Shown: positions 34,980-43,044, counted from the first letter of the stretch. The stretch is 64,000 bases of DNA from Tepidibacillus_B infernus (GCF_048898065.1 NZ_JBLWFI010000001.1:1976155-2040154), one strand, 5' to 3'. Numbers and translations: made by a program. Notes: generated from the letters alone by a model not told the origin.

Positions 34980-36308
34980 CTAAACCTGAAATCTCTTTAT
35001 GAGTTGCTGAAGATCGTTGGCCATCTGGTGAAGCATGTTCGCTGTTGCTGTAATTTGTTCCATCGATGCTCCTTGCTCCTCACTAGCTGCTGCAATTTCT
35101 TGGGAGTAGCTCGATGTTTTATCAGCAACTGATTTTATCATTGCAGATGATTTAACCATTTCTTCGACCTGTTCTACCGTCTGGCTCGCTTTTGAACTGG
35201 TTTCCGCAATTAAAGAAGACATTTCGCTGTTGGACTGTTGAATGGCTTGGAAAGCTAGTTGGGCTTGAGTGACATGATTCATCCCTTGGTTTACTTCTTG
35301 CTCTCCTTTTTCCATTGAAACCACCAGCTGTTTCGTATCTTCTTGTAATTCGCGAATCATTTGTACAATTTCTTTCCCAGCATCAGCAGATTGCTCAGCC
35401 AGTTTTCTAATTTCATTTGCCACAACGCCAAAACCTCGTCCAGCGTCCCCAGCTCTTGAAGCTTCAATCGCTGCATTTAAAGCCAATAGATTTGTCTGTT
35501 CAGCAATCGATTTAATTACCTCAATCACTTTTTCAATACTAGCATTCTTTTGCCTTAAGGTAGTCACATAGGTTCCTGTTTCTTTAACCGTTTGATTCAC
35601 CTTTTTCATTTGTCGAATGGTTTCATCAATAACATAAGTTCCTTGTTCTGCTGTTTCCATCGATTGTTGAGAAGCAACATAAACGGATTGTGTTTTTTGG
35701 TTCACTTCTTTGATTGTTTCTACCACTTGGAACAATGTTTGTTCTGAACCTTGAAGCATCTGAACCTGTTTTTCCATTCCTTCTGCTACACTAGCGGTCG
35801 TTGTAGCCACTTGTTCTGCAGCAAGGGCAACTTCAGTTGAAGTATGAGAAAGTTGTTCAGCAGTATCGGTCACTTGCAATGAACTATGCTGAATATGTTG
35901 GATCAACTCCTTTAGAGAAGAAAGCATCTCAGTGAAATTCTTTGCCAATTCTCCAATTTCGTCTTTATTTTTAATGGAAAGGGGGCTAAGATTTAGATTA
36001 CCATTGGTGATTTCGCCAACGTGAGCAGTTACTAATTTTACCGGTTTCGAAATACGAATGGTTATTGAATATGCAATGATACTTGCTCCAACAATTCCAC
36101 TTGGAATAATAGCTAAAATTAACACTTTTACAAAATTTATCTTCTGATAAACAATCTCCAAGATCTGTGCTGTATCATGGCCTTGATTGACTAATTCTGT
36201 TACCATGCTGCCCATACTAATAATGTTATAAAGAATAATAAGAACTGCAATAAAAAACATCACCATAATCGAAGCAAAACCTAAAGCTAATTTTTGGCCA
36301 ACTTTCAT
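34980..36308 (-). CDS. methyl-accepting chemotaxis protein
   Basis: The 442-residue receptor has two membrane segments (about 8-30 and 59-82) with only about 28 residues between them, a HAMP domain, and a full signalling domain with EQTNLLALNAAIEASRAGDAGRGFGVVANEIRKLAEQS. The nearly absent extracellular part means it cannot sense through a classic ligand-binding domain. It reads toward the RHH gene; no clear sigma-D promoter was seen. Confidence 0.92.
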   Translation of the reverse strand: MKVGQKLALGFASIMVMFFIAVLIILYNIISMGSMVTELVNQGHDTAQILEIVYQKINFVKVLILAIIPSGIVGASIIAYSITIRISKPVKLVTAHVGEITNGNLNLSPLSIKNKDEIGELAKNFTEMLSSLKELIQHIQHSSLQVTDTAEQLSHTSTEVALAAEQVATTTASVAEGMEKQVQMLQGSEQTLFQVVETIKEVNQKTQSVYVASQQSMETAEQGTYVIDETIRQMKKVNQTVKETGTYVTTLRQKNASIEKVIEVIKSIAEQTNLLALNAAIEASRAGDAGRGFGVVANEIRKLAEQSADAGKEIVQMIRELQEDTKQLVVSMEKGEQEVNQGMNHVTQAQLAFQAIQQSNSEMSSLIAETSSKASQTVEQVEEMVKSSAMIKSVADKTSSYSQEIAAASEEQGASMEQITATANMLHQMANDLQQLIKRFQV

Positions 36309-36510
36309 ATCAAGACCCCTTTTCCCTAAACTAGTTCATTTTGTGCAATTCAATATCATCATACTTTATTTAAGGACTGTTTTAAATCACAAAGTGAGCT
36401 AATTAGCAAAATTTCACTGAAAATTAAAAAAGTTTGTCGAATATTGTCAGAAGGACAAGGATGGCATATACAAACTTAACTTAAAGTGGATAGAAGGGTA
36501 GAAAGGTGAA

Positions 36511-36542
36511 AAAATCTTTCCCAGGTATAAGGGAAAGATTTT
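36511..36542 (-). terminator. metK terminator
   Basis: AAAATCTTTCCC and GGGAAAGATTTT (36542-36531 and 36522-36511) form a 12-bp stem around an 8-nt loop, with T-rich ends on both strands. It lies just beyond the metK stop. The 36543-36595 and 36309-36510 stretches hold nothing else recognisable. Confidence 0.85.
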
Positions 36543-36595
36543 TTTATGAGTAATTATTTTTTTATTTTCAAAAACATGACGTTCATTTTGCAAGC

Positions 36596-37807
36596 TTATT
36601 TTGCGTAAGCCATTGCTTCTTGTCTTAAGACTTCTGCCTTATCTGTACGCTCCCATGGTAGATCAAGATCATGACGACCAAAGTGGCCATATGCAGCTGT
36701 TTGACGGTAAATTGGACGACGAAGATCAAGTTGTTTAATAATCCCTGCAGGGCGTAAATCAAAATGTTTACGAACTAATTCAACAAGGATGTTTTCATCT
36801 ACTTTTCCAGTACCAAATGTATCAATACTAATGGATACAGGTTGAGCCACACCTATCGCGTAAGCAACTTGAACTTCACATTTATCCGCTAATCCTGCAG
36901 CAACAATGTTTTTCGCAACATAGCGGGCAGCATAAGCACCAGAACGGTCAACCTTCGTTGGATCCTTACCAGAGAATGCGCCACCACCATGGCGAGCATA
37001 ACCACCATAGGTATCAACAATGATTTTACGACCTGTTAATCCTGCATCACCTTGAGGTCCTCCGATCACGAAACGGCCTGTTGGATTGATAAAATACTTT
37101 GTTTTATCATCTAATAATTCTGCTGGTACCACTGGTTTAATCACATATTTATGAAGATCGGCTTTAATTTGTTCATTTGTTACTTCAGGATGATGTTGTG
37201 TTGAAATAACAATTGTATCAATACGAACTGGCTTGTCTCCTTCATATTCAACAGTCACTTGCGTTTTGCCATCTGGACGTAAATAGTCTAAGATTCCCTC
37301 TTTTCTTGCTTCAGTAAGACGTCGAGCTAATTGGTGGGCTAGTGAGATAGGTAATGGCATCAATTCAGGTGTTTCGTTGACTGCAAACCCAAACATTAAA
37401 CCCTGGTCTCCAGCACCAATCGCTTCAATTTCTTCATCAGACATTTGCCCTTCACGAGATTCTAACGCTTGGTTAACACCTACCGCAATGTCTGGAGATT
37501 GTTCATCAATTGAAGTTAAGACAGCACAGGTTTCTGCATCAAAGCCATATTTTGCTCTTGTATAGCCAATACTTCGGATCGTTTCACGCACAATTTTTGG
37601 AATGTCAACATAACAGCTTGTTGTAATTTCTCCCGCAACCAAAACCAATCCAGTTGTTACAGAGGTTTCTGCCGCAACACGAGCATTGGGATCTTTTTCA
37701 AGAATCGCATCAAGGATTGAATCGGAAATTTGATCACAAATTTTATCTGGATGGCCCTCAGTCACAGATTCAGAAGTGAATAAATGACGACCTTTTTGTA
37801 ACGCCAT
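36596..37807 (-). CDS. metK: S-adenosylmethionine synthetase
   Basis: MetK makes SAM from methionine and ATP. The 403-residue protein begins LFTSESVTEGHPDKICDQISDSILD and has the GAGDQGLMFGFA and GGGAFSGKDPTKVDRSGAY signatures. The frame is open to 37858, but the ATG at 37807 is seven bases after GGGAGG and fits the family N-terminus. A strong sigma-A promoter and an attenuator-like leader lie upstream. Confidence 0.97.
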   Translation of the reverse strand: MALQKGRHLFTSESVTEGHPDKICDQISDSILDAILEKDPNARVAAETSVTTGLVLVAGEITTSCYVDIPKIVRETIRSIGYTRAKYGFDAETCAVLTSIDEQSPDIAVGVNQALESREGQMSDEEIEAIGAGDQGLMFGFAVNETPELMPLPISLAHQLARRLTEARKEGILDYLRPDGKTQVTVEYEGDKPVRIDTIVISTQHHPEVTNEQIKADLHKYVIKPVVPAELLDDKTKYFINPTGRFVIGGPQGDAGLTGRKIIVDTYGGYARHGGGAFSGKDPTKVDRSGAYAARYVAKNIVAAGLADKCEVQVAYAIGVAQPVSISIDTFGTGKVDENILVELVRKHFDLRPAGIIKQLDLRRPIYRQTAAYGHFGRHDLDLPWERTDKAEVLRQEAMAYAK

Positions 37808-37860
37808 ATGAAAACCTCCCTTAAAATTAGTATGTACATCTATTGTTATGATACTCATGC

Positions 37861-37939
37861 AAAAAAGCCTTTCCTTTAGAGGAAAGGCTTTTTATACTCA
37901 AGCTTACCTCTTATGTTTAAATAGATTTTGAATAAGAGA
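37861..37939 (-). promoter_or_regulatory. attenuator-like metK leader
   Basis: Three mutually exclusive helices can form in order. CTCTTAT with ATAAGAG (37938-37932 and 37914-37908); AGAGG plus GCTT with AAGC plus CCTCT (about 37911-37901 with 37890-37878), an antiterminator; and AAAAAGCCTTTCC with GGAAAGGCTTTTT, a strong intrinsic terminator ending about 54 nt before the ATG. The layout is that of an S-box expression platform, but the SAM-binding core is missing: only 17 nt lie inside the first helix. Confidence 0.6.
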
Positions 37940-37956
37940 TCCATTCAACAATCTAT

Positions 37957-37983
37957 ATTATAAGAAGTAAGAAAGACTGTCAA
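37957..37983 (-). promoter_or_regulatory. sigma-A promoter of metK
   Basis: TTGACA (37983-37978) is a perfect -35; TATAAT (37962-37957) follows after 15 nt, or TAATAT after 17 nt. Transcription would start near 37950. Confidence 0.8.
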
Positions 37984-38024
37984 CCATTTTCACTTGAAAT
38001 TTTACTCACGATTATATTTATGTT

Positions 38025-39236
38025 TTACTGAACAGGTTGAGTCTCAGTTGTTGTTTCAGTTGACGGTTCAGTTGTTACTTGATCTTGGTTATCTACAAAA
38101 ATTAATTGAGTATCAGAATCATATTCCACATCCGCCCCAAGACTTTCACTAATAAATCTTAAGGGTACAACTGTATTGCCATTAACAGTTGTGGCAGGTA
38201 CTTGTAGCTGAATGATTTGGCCATTTACTTTTGCTTGTTTTTGATTTAAGACAAAGGAAACACTTACATCACCTTGTTTTACTGTGATTGTTCTTGTTTC
38301 AGGATCATAACTAACCTCTGCACCCAATGCTTCTGCAATCGCCCTAAAAGGAACAAGCGTATTGCCATTTACTAATTGAGGTGGAACATCAAATTGTGGT
38401 TGCTTACCATTTACAAATGCTTTTAATTCTTTCTTATTTGTTTCTTTGTAAAGCTCAATTAATTTTTTTGCTTCGTCTTTAGAGCCTTTCGTAAATCCTA
38501 GAATTTGCTCTTGAGCCTCTAATGCATCTTGATCTTTGTCCATCAATTTATACATTTCCATTAACTGTTTATATGCTTCTATCTTTGAAGTAGGTAATTC
38601 GATGTCTTCAAGACCTTCTACCTCTTCTAATCCTTCTAATTCACCTTTTAATTCCTCTTCTAAGTTTTCCATAAGTTCTTGCGCATCTTTTTGTTCTTCC
38701 TCAGTTAATTCATTTTGATTTAATAAGGACTGTACATATTCATAGGTAGCTTGAATCGATTGTTCTGTGTTTTCTTGGTTAGATAGTTCCTCTAATAAAG
38801 GTAACCATTTCTCTTCCATATTTTGTTTTAACTCTTCCACTTTTCGCTGCATTTGCTCTTTTGCTTTTTCATTTACTTTTTTAAGAGCCTTTTCCATTTC
38901 ATGCTCAAGTTTCTTGATGTCTTTTTGAAGTTTTTTCATTTGTTTATCTTTACCATTTTCATTGTCACCATTCTCATCTTCATCTACGTCTTCTTCGATT
39001 GCTTCGTCATCCTCTTCTTCGTCTTCATTTTCTTCAAGATCTGCATCATCTGATACATCTTGTCCATCATTTAATGTAGAACTAGTTGAATCTGATGATG
39101 TATCTGTATTTATTGTTGTATCCTGTGTTGTATTGGTTGTGTTTGTTTCTTCAGCAGATACAATTCCTCCGATAAACGGAGTCAATACAAGCGTTAATGT
39201 CAAAAGAATAGGTAAGATGATTTTTTTCTCCATCAT
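38025..39236 (-). CDS. secreted coiled-coil protein with a copper amine oxidase N-terminal (stalk) domain
   Basis: The 403-residue protein has a signal peptide (about 1-28), a threonine/serine stretch, a very acidic segment (about 58-95), a long lysine/glutamate coiled coil (about 95-260) and a C-terminal copper amine oxidase N-terminal-like domain (about 280-385; LVPFRAIAEALGAEV and VVPLRFISESLGADV repeats). This domain is a wall-associated module and has no amine oxidase activity by itself. The role is unknown; surface location is inferred. Confidence 0.8.
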   Translation of the reverse strand: MMEKKIILPILLTLTLVLTPFIGGIVSAEETNTTNTTQDTTINTDTSSDSTSSTLNDGQDVSDDADLEENEDEEEDDEAIEEDVDEDENGDNENGKDKQMKKLQKDIKKLEHEMEKALKKVNEKAKEQMQRKVEELKQNMEEKWLPLLEELSNQENTEQSIQATYEYVQSLLNQNELTEEEQKDAQELMENLEEELKGELEGLEEVEGLEDIELPTSKIEAYKQLMEMYKLMDKDQDALEAQEQILGFTKGSKDEAKKLIELYKETNKKELKAFVNGKQPQFDVPPQLVNGNTLVPFRAIAEALGAEVSYDPETRTITVKQGDVSVSFVLNQKQAKVNGQIIQLQVPATTVNGNTVVPLRFISESLGADVEYDSDTQLIFVDNQDQVTTEPSTETTTETQPVQ

Positions 39237-39468
39237 ACTTTTTCCTCCTCATGGTAATCATTTCTAATATTTTTTCTTACACTTAAAAAGTATAAGTGCA
39301 ACTAAGACTTCTACCTTCGCCAAAGGCTTGGCATAAGCCAAGTTTTCTTTATTATATTCCTTTATTGCTTAACAGTATATAGGTTGTTCCATAAATCGTT
39401 CCAATGGACTAACATATTTTTTTTGTTTGGGACTTTATGTATATTATTTCATCCTATTTACATACTAA
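39237..39468 (-). promoter_or_regulatory. promoter and hairpin-rich leader of the secreted stalk-domain gene
   Basis: TTGGAA (39404-39399), 17 nt, TATATA (39381-39376) form a plausible sigma-A promoter; a TATAAT at 39358-39353 is an alternative. The transcript would carry CTTGGC/GCCAAG (39342-39327), a small CCTT/AAGG hairpin directly after it, and GCACTTA/TAAGTGT near 39300-39280. No riboswitch consensus is recognised. The terminator at 39473-39504 fills most of the rest of this 327-bp gap. Confidence 0.45.
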
Positions 39469-39504
39469 AGAAAGGCCTATTGGTATCTCCAAACCAATAA
39501 GCCT
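39469..39504 (-). terminator. SASP gene terminator
   Basis: AGGCTTATTGGT pairs with ACCAATAGGCCT over 12 bp (one G-U pair; 39504-39493 and 39484-39473), followed by TTCTTTAG on the minus strand. Confidence 0.8.
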
Positions 39505-39563
39505 CTAAGCAACAGGTAGGTATTCAAATTGTTTTAAAATGTTGTAAAATGTGTAAACGATTA

Positions 39564-39782
39564 TTATAATCCTTTCATGAATTGTTCTGCACTTTCAACC
39601 AATCTTTTGGTCATGGCGCCACCTACTGCTCCACAATCCCTTGCAGAGAGCTGACCCCAGTAATCTTCACTTCCTTGGTAAACAGGAAGCCCCATCTCTC
39701 CAGCAATTTCATATTTCATATTATCTAATGCTTGATGGGCTTCTGGTACTAGTTGTTGTCTGCCCCATTGTCCTTTGGCCAT
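39564..39782 (-). CDS. alpha/beta-type small acid-soluble spore protein
   Basis: SASPs coat spore DNA and are degraded by the GPR protease at germination. The 72-residue protein has the two family segments: ALDNMKYEIAGEMGL, with the GPR cleavage site in YEIAGE, and CGAVGGAMTKRLVESAEQ. Between them the sequence YWGQLSARDCG is unlike the usual SRANG and contains a cysteine and tryptophan. ATG 39782 lies eight bases after AGGAGG. A sigma-G-like -10 lies upstream. Confidence 0.88.
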   Translation of the reverse strand: MAKGQWGRQQLVPEAHQALDNMKYEIAGEMGLPVYQGSEDYWGQLSARDCGAVGGAMTKRLVESAEQFMKGL

Positions 39783-39842
39783 CATGATCACCTCCTTTCA
39801 AAGGAAGTCGTCACCTTAGTTGGTTATTTGATGAGGTAATCA

Positions 39843-39849
39843 TAGTATG
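39843..39849 (-). promoter_or_regulatory. sigma-G-like -10 element
   Basis: CATACTA on the minus strand (39849-39843) matches the sigma-G -10 consensus; the -35 region (GGATT, 19 nt upstream) is only partial. It is about 60 bp ahead of the SASP gene. Confidence 0.4.
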
Positions 39850-39950
39850 ACCGAGAATAACACGTTCAAATCCTTTAAGATAGTGGTACTATAGGTTAAA
39901 ATTGACTAAGCCTGTAAAAGGATCATCGAAGACTAAGAATCATATAGTAT

Positions 39951-39978
39951 TTGAAAAAAGCTCTATTTATGTTATCCT
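39951..39978 (+). promoter_or_regulatory. candidate promoter of gpsB
   Basis: TTGAAA (39951-39956), 16 nt, TATCCT (39973-39978), 35 bp before the gene. The match is moderate on both elements. Confidence 0.4.
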
Positions 39979-40012
39979 TTAAAAAAAGGAAAATATAAAA
40001 GGAGTTAAGGCT

Positions 40013-40288
40013 ATGTTAACACCTGAAGATATTTTTGAAAAAGAATTTAAGCGTTCGATTCGTGGATATGATGTGGATGAAGTGAATGAATTCCTTGACC
40101 AAGTGATTCAAGATTATTCCCGACTCATCGACGAAAATAAGGCACTAAAAAAAGAAAATCAACAATTAAAATCCAATACGACTCGTCAAAGCTATCATGC
40201 ACCAGCACCAACCCCTGAAGAGTCCATTACATTACAGGATTTAGTAAAACGGGTAGAAATCTTAGAGAAGAAGACAAGATTTTTATAA
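40013..40288 (+). CDS. gpsB: cell-cycle protein GpsB (DivIVA domain)
   Basis: The 91-residue protein has the DivIVA N-terminal lipid-binding motif FEKEFKRSIRGYDVDEVNEFLDQVI, a coiled coil, a linker rich in proline and a C-terminal trimerisation helix (ITLQDLVKRVEILEKKTRFL). GpsB coordinates penicillin-binding proteins between elongation and division. AAAAGGAG precedes the ATG. It is one of only two complete genes on the plus strand. Confidence 0.92.
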   Translation: MLTPEDIFEKEFKRSIRGYDVDEVNEFLDQVIQDYSRLIDENKALKKENQQLKSNTTRQSYHAPAPTPEESITLQDLVKRVEILEKKTRFL

Positions 40289-40311
40289 AAGGTTGATATC
40301 GTTTATCTATC

Positions 40312-40340
40312 GCCCCCTTTTCAAACGAAGGGGGTTCTTT
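40312..40340 (+). terminator. gpsB terminator
   Basis: CCCCCTT and AAGGGGG pair around an 8-nt loop, followed by TTCTTTCATTT. Confidence 0.8.
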
Positions 40341-40343
40341 CAT

Positions 40344-40385
40344 TTGACATCATCCCCATCTAGGAATAAGATAAGTATGTACTTA
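40344..40385 (+). promoter_or_regulatory. promoter and palindromic operator of the TetR gene at 40408
   Basis: TTGACA (40344-40349), 17 nt, TAAGAT (40367-40372) form a good promoter. TAAGTA and TACTTA (40372-40385) are a perfect palindrome with a 2-bp centre directly after the -10, the usual site for TetR self-repression. It resembles the operator of the second TetR gene at 52678. Confidence 0.65.
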
Positions 40386-40407
40386 ATCATATAGGAAGGT
40401 GCATAGT

Positions 40408-41028
40408 ATGGAAGCCTCACATATCTCATTTGAGCATTTGCCAAGTGCTACTCAACAAAAAATCCTTGAGTCAGCTGTTAAAATTTTCTCACAAAAAGGC
40501 TTTTCTGGTTCAACAACAAAGGAAATAGCGAAAGAGGCTGGGGTATCTGAAGCCACGATATTTCGTTACTTTGAAACAAAAAAGGATCTTTTATTTGCTC
40601 TTATTTCACCAGCAATGGTTAAATCGATCACTGATCTATTTATTGATATTCATGGTAAAAATGATGTAGAGATTCTTAAAAACTTCCTTAGAAGAAATAC
40701 AGAGGCCGTGCAAGAAAACAAAGATCTCTTAAAAATTGTTCTTTATGAAGCTTTATTTTATCCAGAAATCAAGCAAACCATGTTTCAAGAAGTGATTCAA
40801 AAAAAGTCAAAGCTTTTAGAAAAGTATTTTGATCAGCAAAGAGAAGCAGGTAACCTAACCGATATTGAACCTAGAATTGCTACTCAGGCTCTATTAGGAA
40901 TGTTGATTGGATACGTTATTTGGAAGCATATTTTGAAAGATCATGATATCGACCAATTTAATGAGGAAAAAGTTCTTGATGATATGGTCCAAATCTTTTT
41001 ACATGGGATTAAGAAAAACCGGGCATAG
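40408..41028 (+). CDS. TetR/AcrR family transcriptional regulator
   Basis: The 206-residue repressor has the N-terminal helix-turn-helix (TTKEIAKEAGVSEATIFRYFETKKDLL) and a C-terminal ligand domain with a final helical segment. GGAAGG lies eight bases before ATG 40408. The DNA-binding helix and the following LISPAMVKSI stretch are close to those of the TetR at 52106-52678, so the two are paralogues. No obvious target gene lies beside it; the downstream gene is on the other strand. Confidence 0.88.
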   Translation: MEASHISFEHLPSATQQKILESAVKIFSQKGFSGSTTKEIAKEAGVSEATIFRYFETKKDLLFALISPAMVKSITDLFIDIHGKNDVEILKNFLRRNTEAVQENKDLLKIVLYEALFYPEIKQTMFQEVIQKKSKLLEKYFDQQREAGNLTDIEPRIATQALLGMLIGYVIWKHILKDHDIDQFNEEKVLDDMVQIFLHGIKKNRA

Positions 41029-41047
41029 CCCGGTCCTTTTTATTTTG
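41014..41047. terminator. bidirectional terminator
   Basis: ACCGGGC and GCCCGGT form a 7-bp GC-rich stem with an ATA loop. CCTTTTTATTTT follows on the plus strand and TTTTTCTT on the minus strand, so it can end both convergent transcripts. Confidence 0.85.
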
Positions 41048-41246
41048 GTGATTTAATATCACTTAGTCGATATTCTTTACCTTGTAACCCTTTATAATAT
41101 TCAGGGTACATTTCTCCCCCACACTCTTCACAAGTAAACATAGGTGGAACCGAAAGGTCTCCATCATCCATTGCGTCAAAATCTTGCACAACTCTTAAAG
41201 GTATTTCTTCTACTAATTCACACTGCAAGCAATGGTAAATGACCAT
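41040..41246 (-). CDS. small zinc-ribbon protein
   Basis: This 68-residue protein starts MVIYHCLQCELVEEIP and has a second cysteine pair in FTCEECGGEMYP, a zinc-ribbon pattern. The only ATG (41246) has no clear Shine-Dalgarno sequence and lies inside the end of the transposase frame, so the IS may have replaced its upstream control, or it is translated by coupling. Function unknown. Confidence 0.6.
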   Translation of the reverse strand: MVIYHCLQCELVEEIPLRVVQDFDAMDDGDLSVPPMFTCEECGGEMYPEYYKGLQGKEYRLSDIKSPK

Positions 41247-42527
41247 TTGCTGCTTTTTTATTTGAGTCAAATTGTTTACTTTCTTTCGTTTTTTCCCTTT
41301 TCGCCGATGTTTGGAAACTGGTGATATAACGAATCTCTCCCTCCAAATATTTCTTTGTCATTTGATCTATTGCAAATTTTATTACTAGTATACCATCTTC
41401 AAGGCATACTTCACCCTTATATTCATAATAATTTTCACAATGAGGACATATCGTNNNNNNNNGTCTCTTCTTCCACTTGCCACTATTCTTTCCCTCCACG
41501 TCTGACGACGTAAGGTCTTTTTAATTTTCACAATCCATTTTCTTGCTTTTTCTTGCCATACAGTGAGTATTTTTTTGCTTATTGTTTTGATTCTTCTGGA
41601 ATACACCCCATAATGACGAATCGTTTTAAATTGCTCATCTGGTATATGACGAATGAGCCGTGAAATAAATTCTTCTACACTGACTGTTTCTGTTTTTTCT
41701 TTCCCATCTGTTTTGTCATGGTATTTAAAAGTTACACATTGACCATCATATGCTTCAATCCGATTGATTCCAATTGCAGGTCGACGAATATAACGACCAA
41801 TGTAGCGTAGCTGCTCTTTTATGCTCCCTTTCTGTTTTGGGGCATACACATAGAAGCCTTCACCATTTTCGGTAAACGCCTTTTGAAGTCGGGATTGTAT
41901 TTTTTTCTTTTCTTTTCCTGTTAATCCTTTACGTATTAGTTTCAGTACAACAGTTTGCCATTGTTTTCGAAGCATTGTAAAGGGCAAGTAGTCATATTGT
42001 TTCCATTCCCCTTTTTTCGTCAACCCACCCATAGTCACTAACATATGAACATGTGGATTAAAGTTAATCCTTGAGCCAAAAGTATGTAATCCTGCGATGA
42101 TCCCTGGCGTTACTTTGGCTTTCTTTTGAAAGAAGTCGGTTAAAAGCCTTGCGGCTTTATCCATTAAATCTTTTAATAAATGTCGATGAAGTAGAAATAC
42201 ATCTCGCAATCCCTCATCAATTGTAAAAATAACATGCCTATGATTAACCTGAAAAACGTCTTCTGTCAACAACCTACTCCATTCTTCACTTTCCCCAACT
42301 GAGCATGTTGTGCAAAAACGTCCTTTACAGCGATGGGGTACCTTCCGAACATCATGACATCCTTCACACACGAAAAGCTTAAATCCTTTTTTAAAGTCTC
42401 CACAATCGCGAAATTTCTCTACTTCTTTAATAACAATGGGTCTGATCTTTTTACCATATTTATTTTTGAATTTCTCCCAGTGTTGATGTTGGTCAAAGAA
42501 AATACGTTTTAATATGTTCGTCTCCAT
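41218..42527 (-). CDS. IS91-family (HUH) transposase, interrupted by an assembly gap
   Basis: The product has an N-terminal zinc finger (CEGCHDVRKVPHRCKGRFCTTCS), the HUH motif NPHVHMLVT, and a tyrosine region YIGRYIRRP, as in rolling-circle IS91/IS801 transposases. Eight N bases at 41455-41462 break the frame; on the far side TICPHCENYYEYKGEV continues as a typical C-terminal cysteine segment ending at 41218. A true gap length divisible by three would give one intact protein. ATG 42527 directly follows a hairpin. Confidence 0.8.
41455..41462. other. assembly gap (8 N)
   Basis: The bases are given as N. They fall within a multi-copy-type transposase gene, where short-read assembly often fails; the real number of missing bases is unknown. 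Confidence 0.95.
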
Positions 42528-42537
42528 ACAACAAAAA

Positions 42538-42562
42538 TACCACAGTATCAAGGACTGTGGTA
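42538..42562 (-). terminator. hairpin in front of the IS91 transposase
   Basis: TACCACAGT and ACTGTGGTA form a 9-bp stem around a 7-nt loop, followed by TTTTTGTTG, ending only about ten bases before the transposase ATG. It has the form of a terminator and would stop transcription entering from outside. Confidence 0.7.
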
Positions 42563-42623
42563 GATCAAAATTTTATACTTTCTGGTGTATGAAATAATGT
42601 TTTTAGACACAAAAATATCCCAG

Positions 42624-42693
42624 TGACTATGATATGATTGAAATACTTAACCAAGTTTACTCAATCATCCACCCTACAAGGAGGTCATAGTCA
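42624..42693 (+). promoter_or_regulatory. nested inverted repeats before the IS110 remnant
   Basis: TGACTATGA (42624-42632) pairs with TCATAGTCA (42685-42693), and inside it TGATTGA (42635-42641) with TCAATCA (42661-42667). The outer right arm fills the space between the AAGGAGG and the ATG, so folding of a read-through transcript would hinder translation. Confidence 0.55.
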
Positions 42694-42980
42694 ATGAGAC
42701 TACTTAATAGTAAACAAGGTTTAAGAAGAAGTCAATTCGCAAAAGAACTTAAAGGTGCTAATTTAGAAAAGGTATTACTTGTTCCAATTGATGTTTCAAA
42801 GGTTTTACAGAAATCCATGATCTTAAATTACTTTGGTGAAGTGATTCAGACATCATTTTCCTTCATGGTTAATCATACTGGAATGAAGTATCTTATCCAA
42901 AAGATTGAAGATGCCAAACATTCATGCCGTGCTGAGAAAGTATTTGTTGGTATAGAAGCAACTGGCCACCACTTATCTTT
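42694..42980 (+). pseudogene. truncated IS110-family transposase
   Basis: The first 95 residues match the N-terminal DEDD part of IS110 transposases (NLEKVLLVPIDVSK with the first aspartate, VFVGIEATGHH with the glutamate). The frame then runs into the terminator of the S-layer gene, and the rest of the DEDD domain and the C-terminal Tnp_20 part are missing. AAGGAGG precedes the ATG. It is a dead remnant. Confidence 0.85.
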
Positions 42981-42981
42981 C

Positions 42982-43022
42982 AAAAAAAAACTAAAAACAG
43001 CACCCCGCGAGGTGCTGTTTTT
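42982..43022 (-). terminator. S-layer gene terminator
   Basis: AAAAACAGCACC and GGTGCTGTTTTT (43022-43011 with 43004-42993) form a 12-bp stem around 6 nt, followed by TTAGTTTTTTTTT on the minus strand. It is a very strong intrinsic terminator 23 nt after the stop. Confidence 0.92.
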
Positions 43023-43044
43023 ATGTTTTCAAATGACTTGCTGA

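Noticed and set aside
37861..37950. Standard S-box (SAM-I) riboswitch before metK
   Set aside because: The conserved core (GGAGGGA, GAAACC, GCAACC) is absent; only helix and terminator parts are seen.
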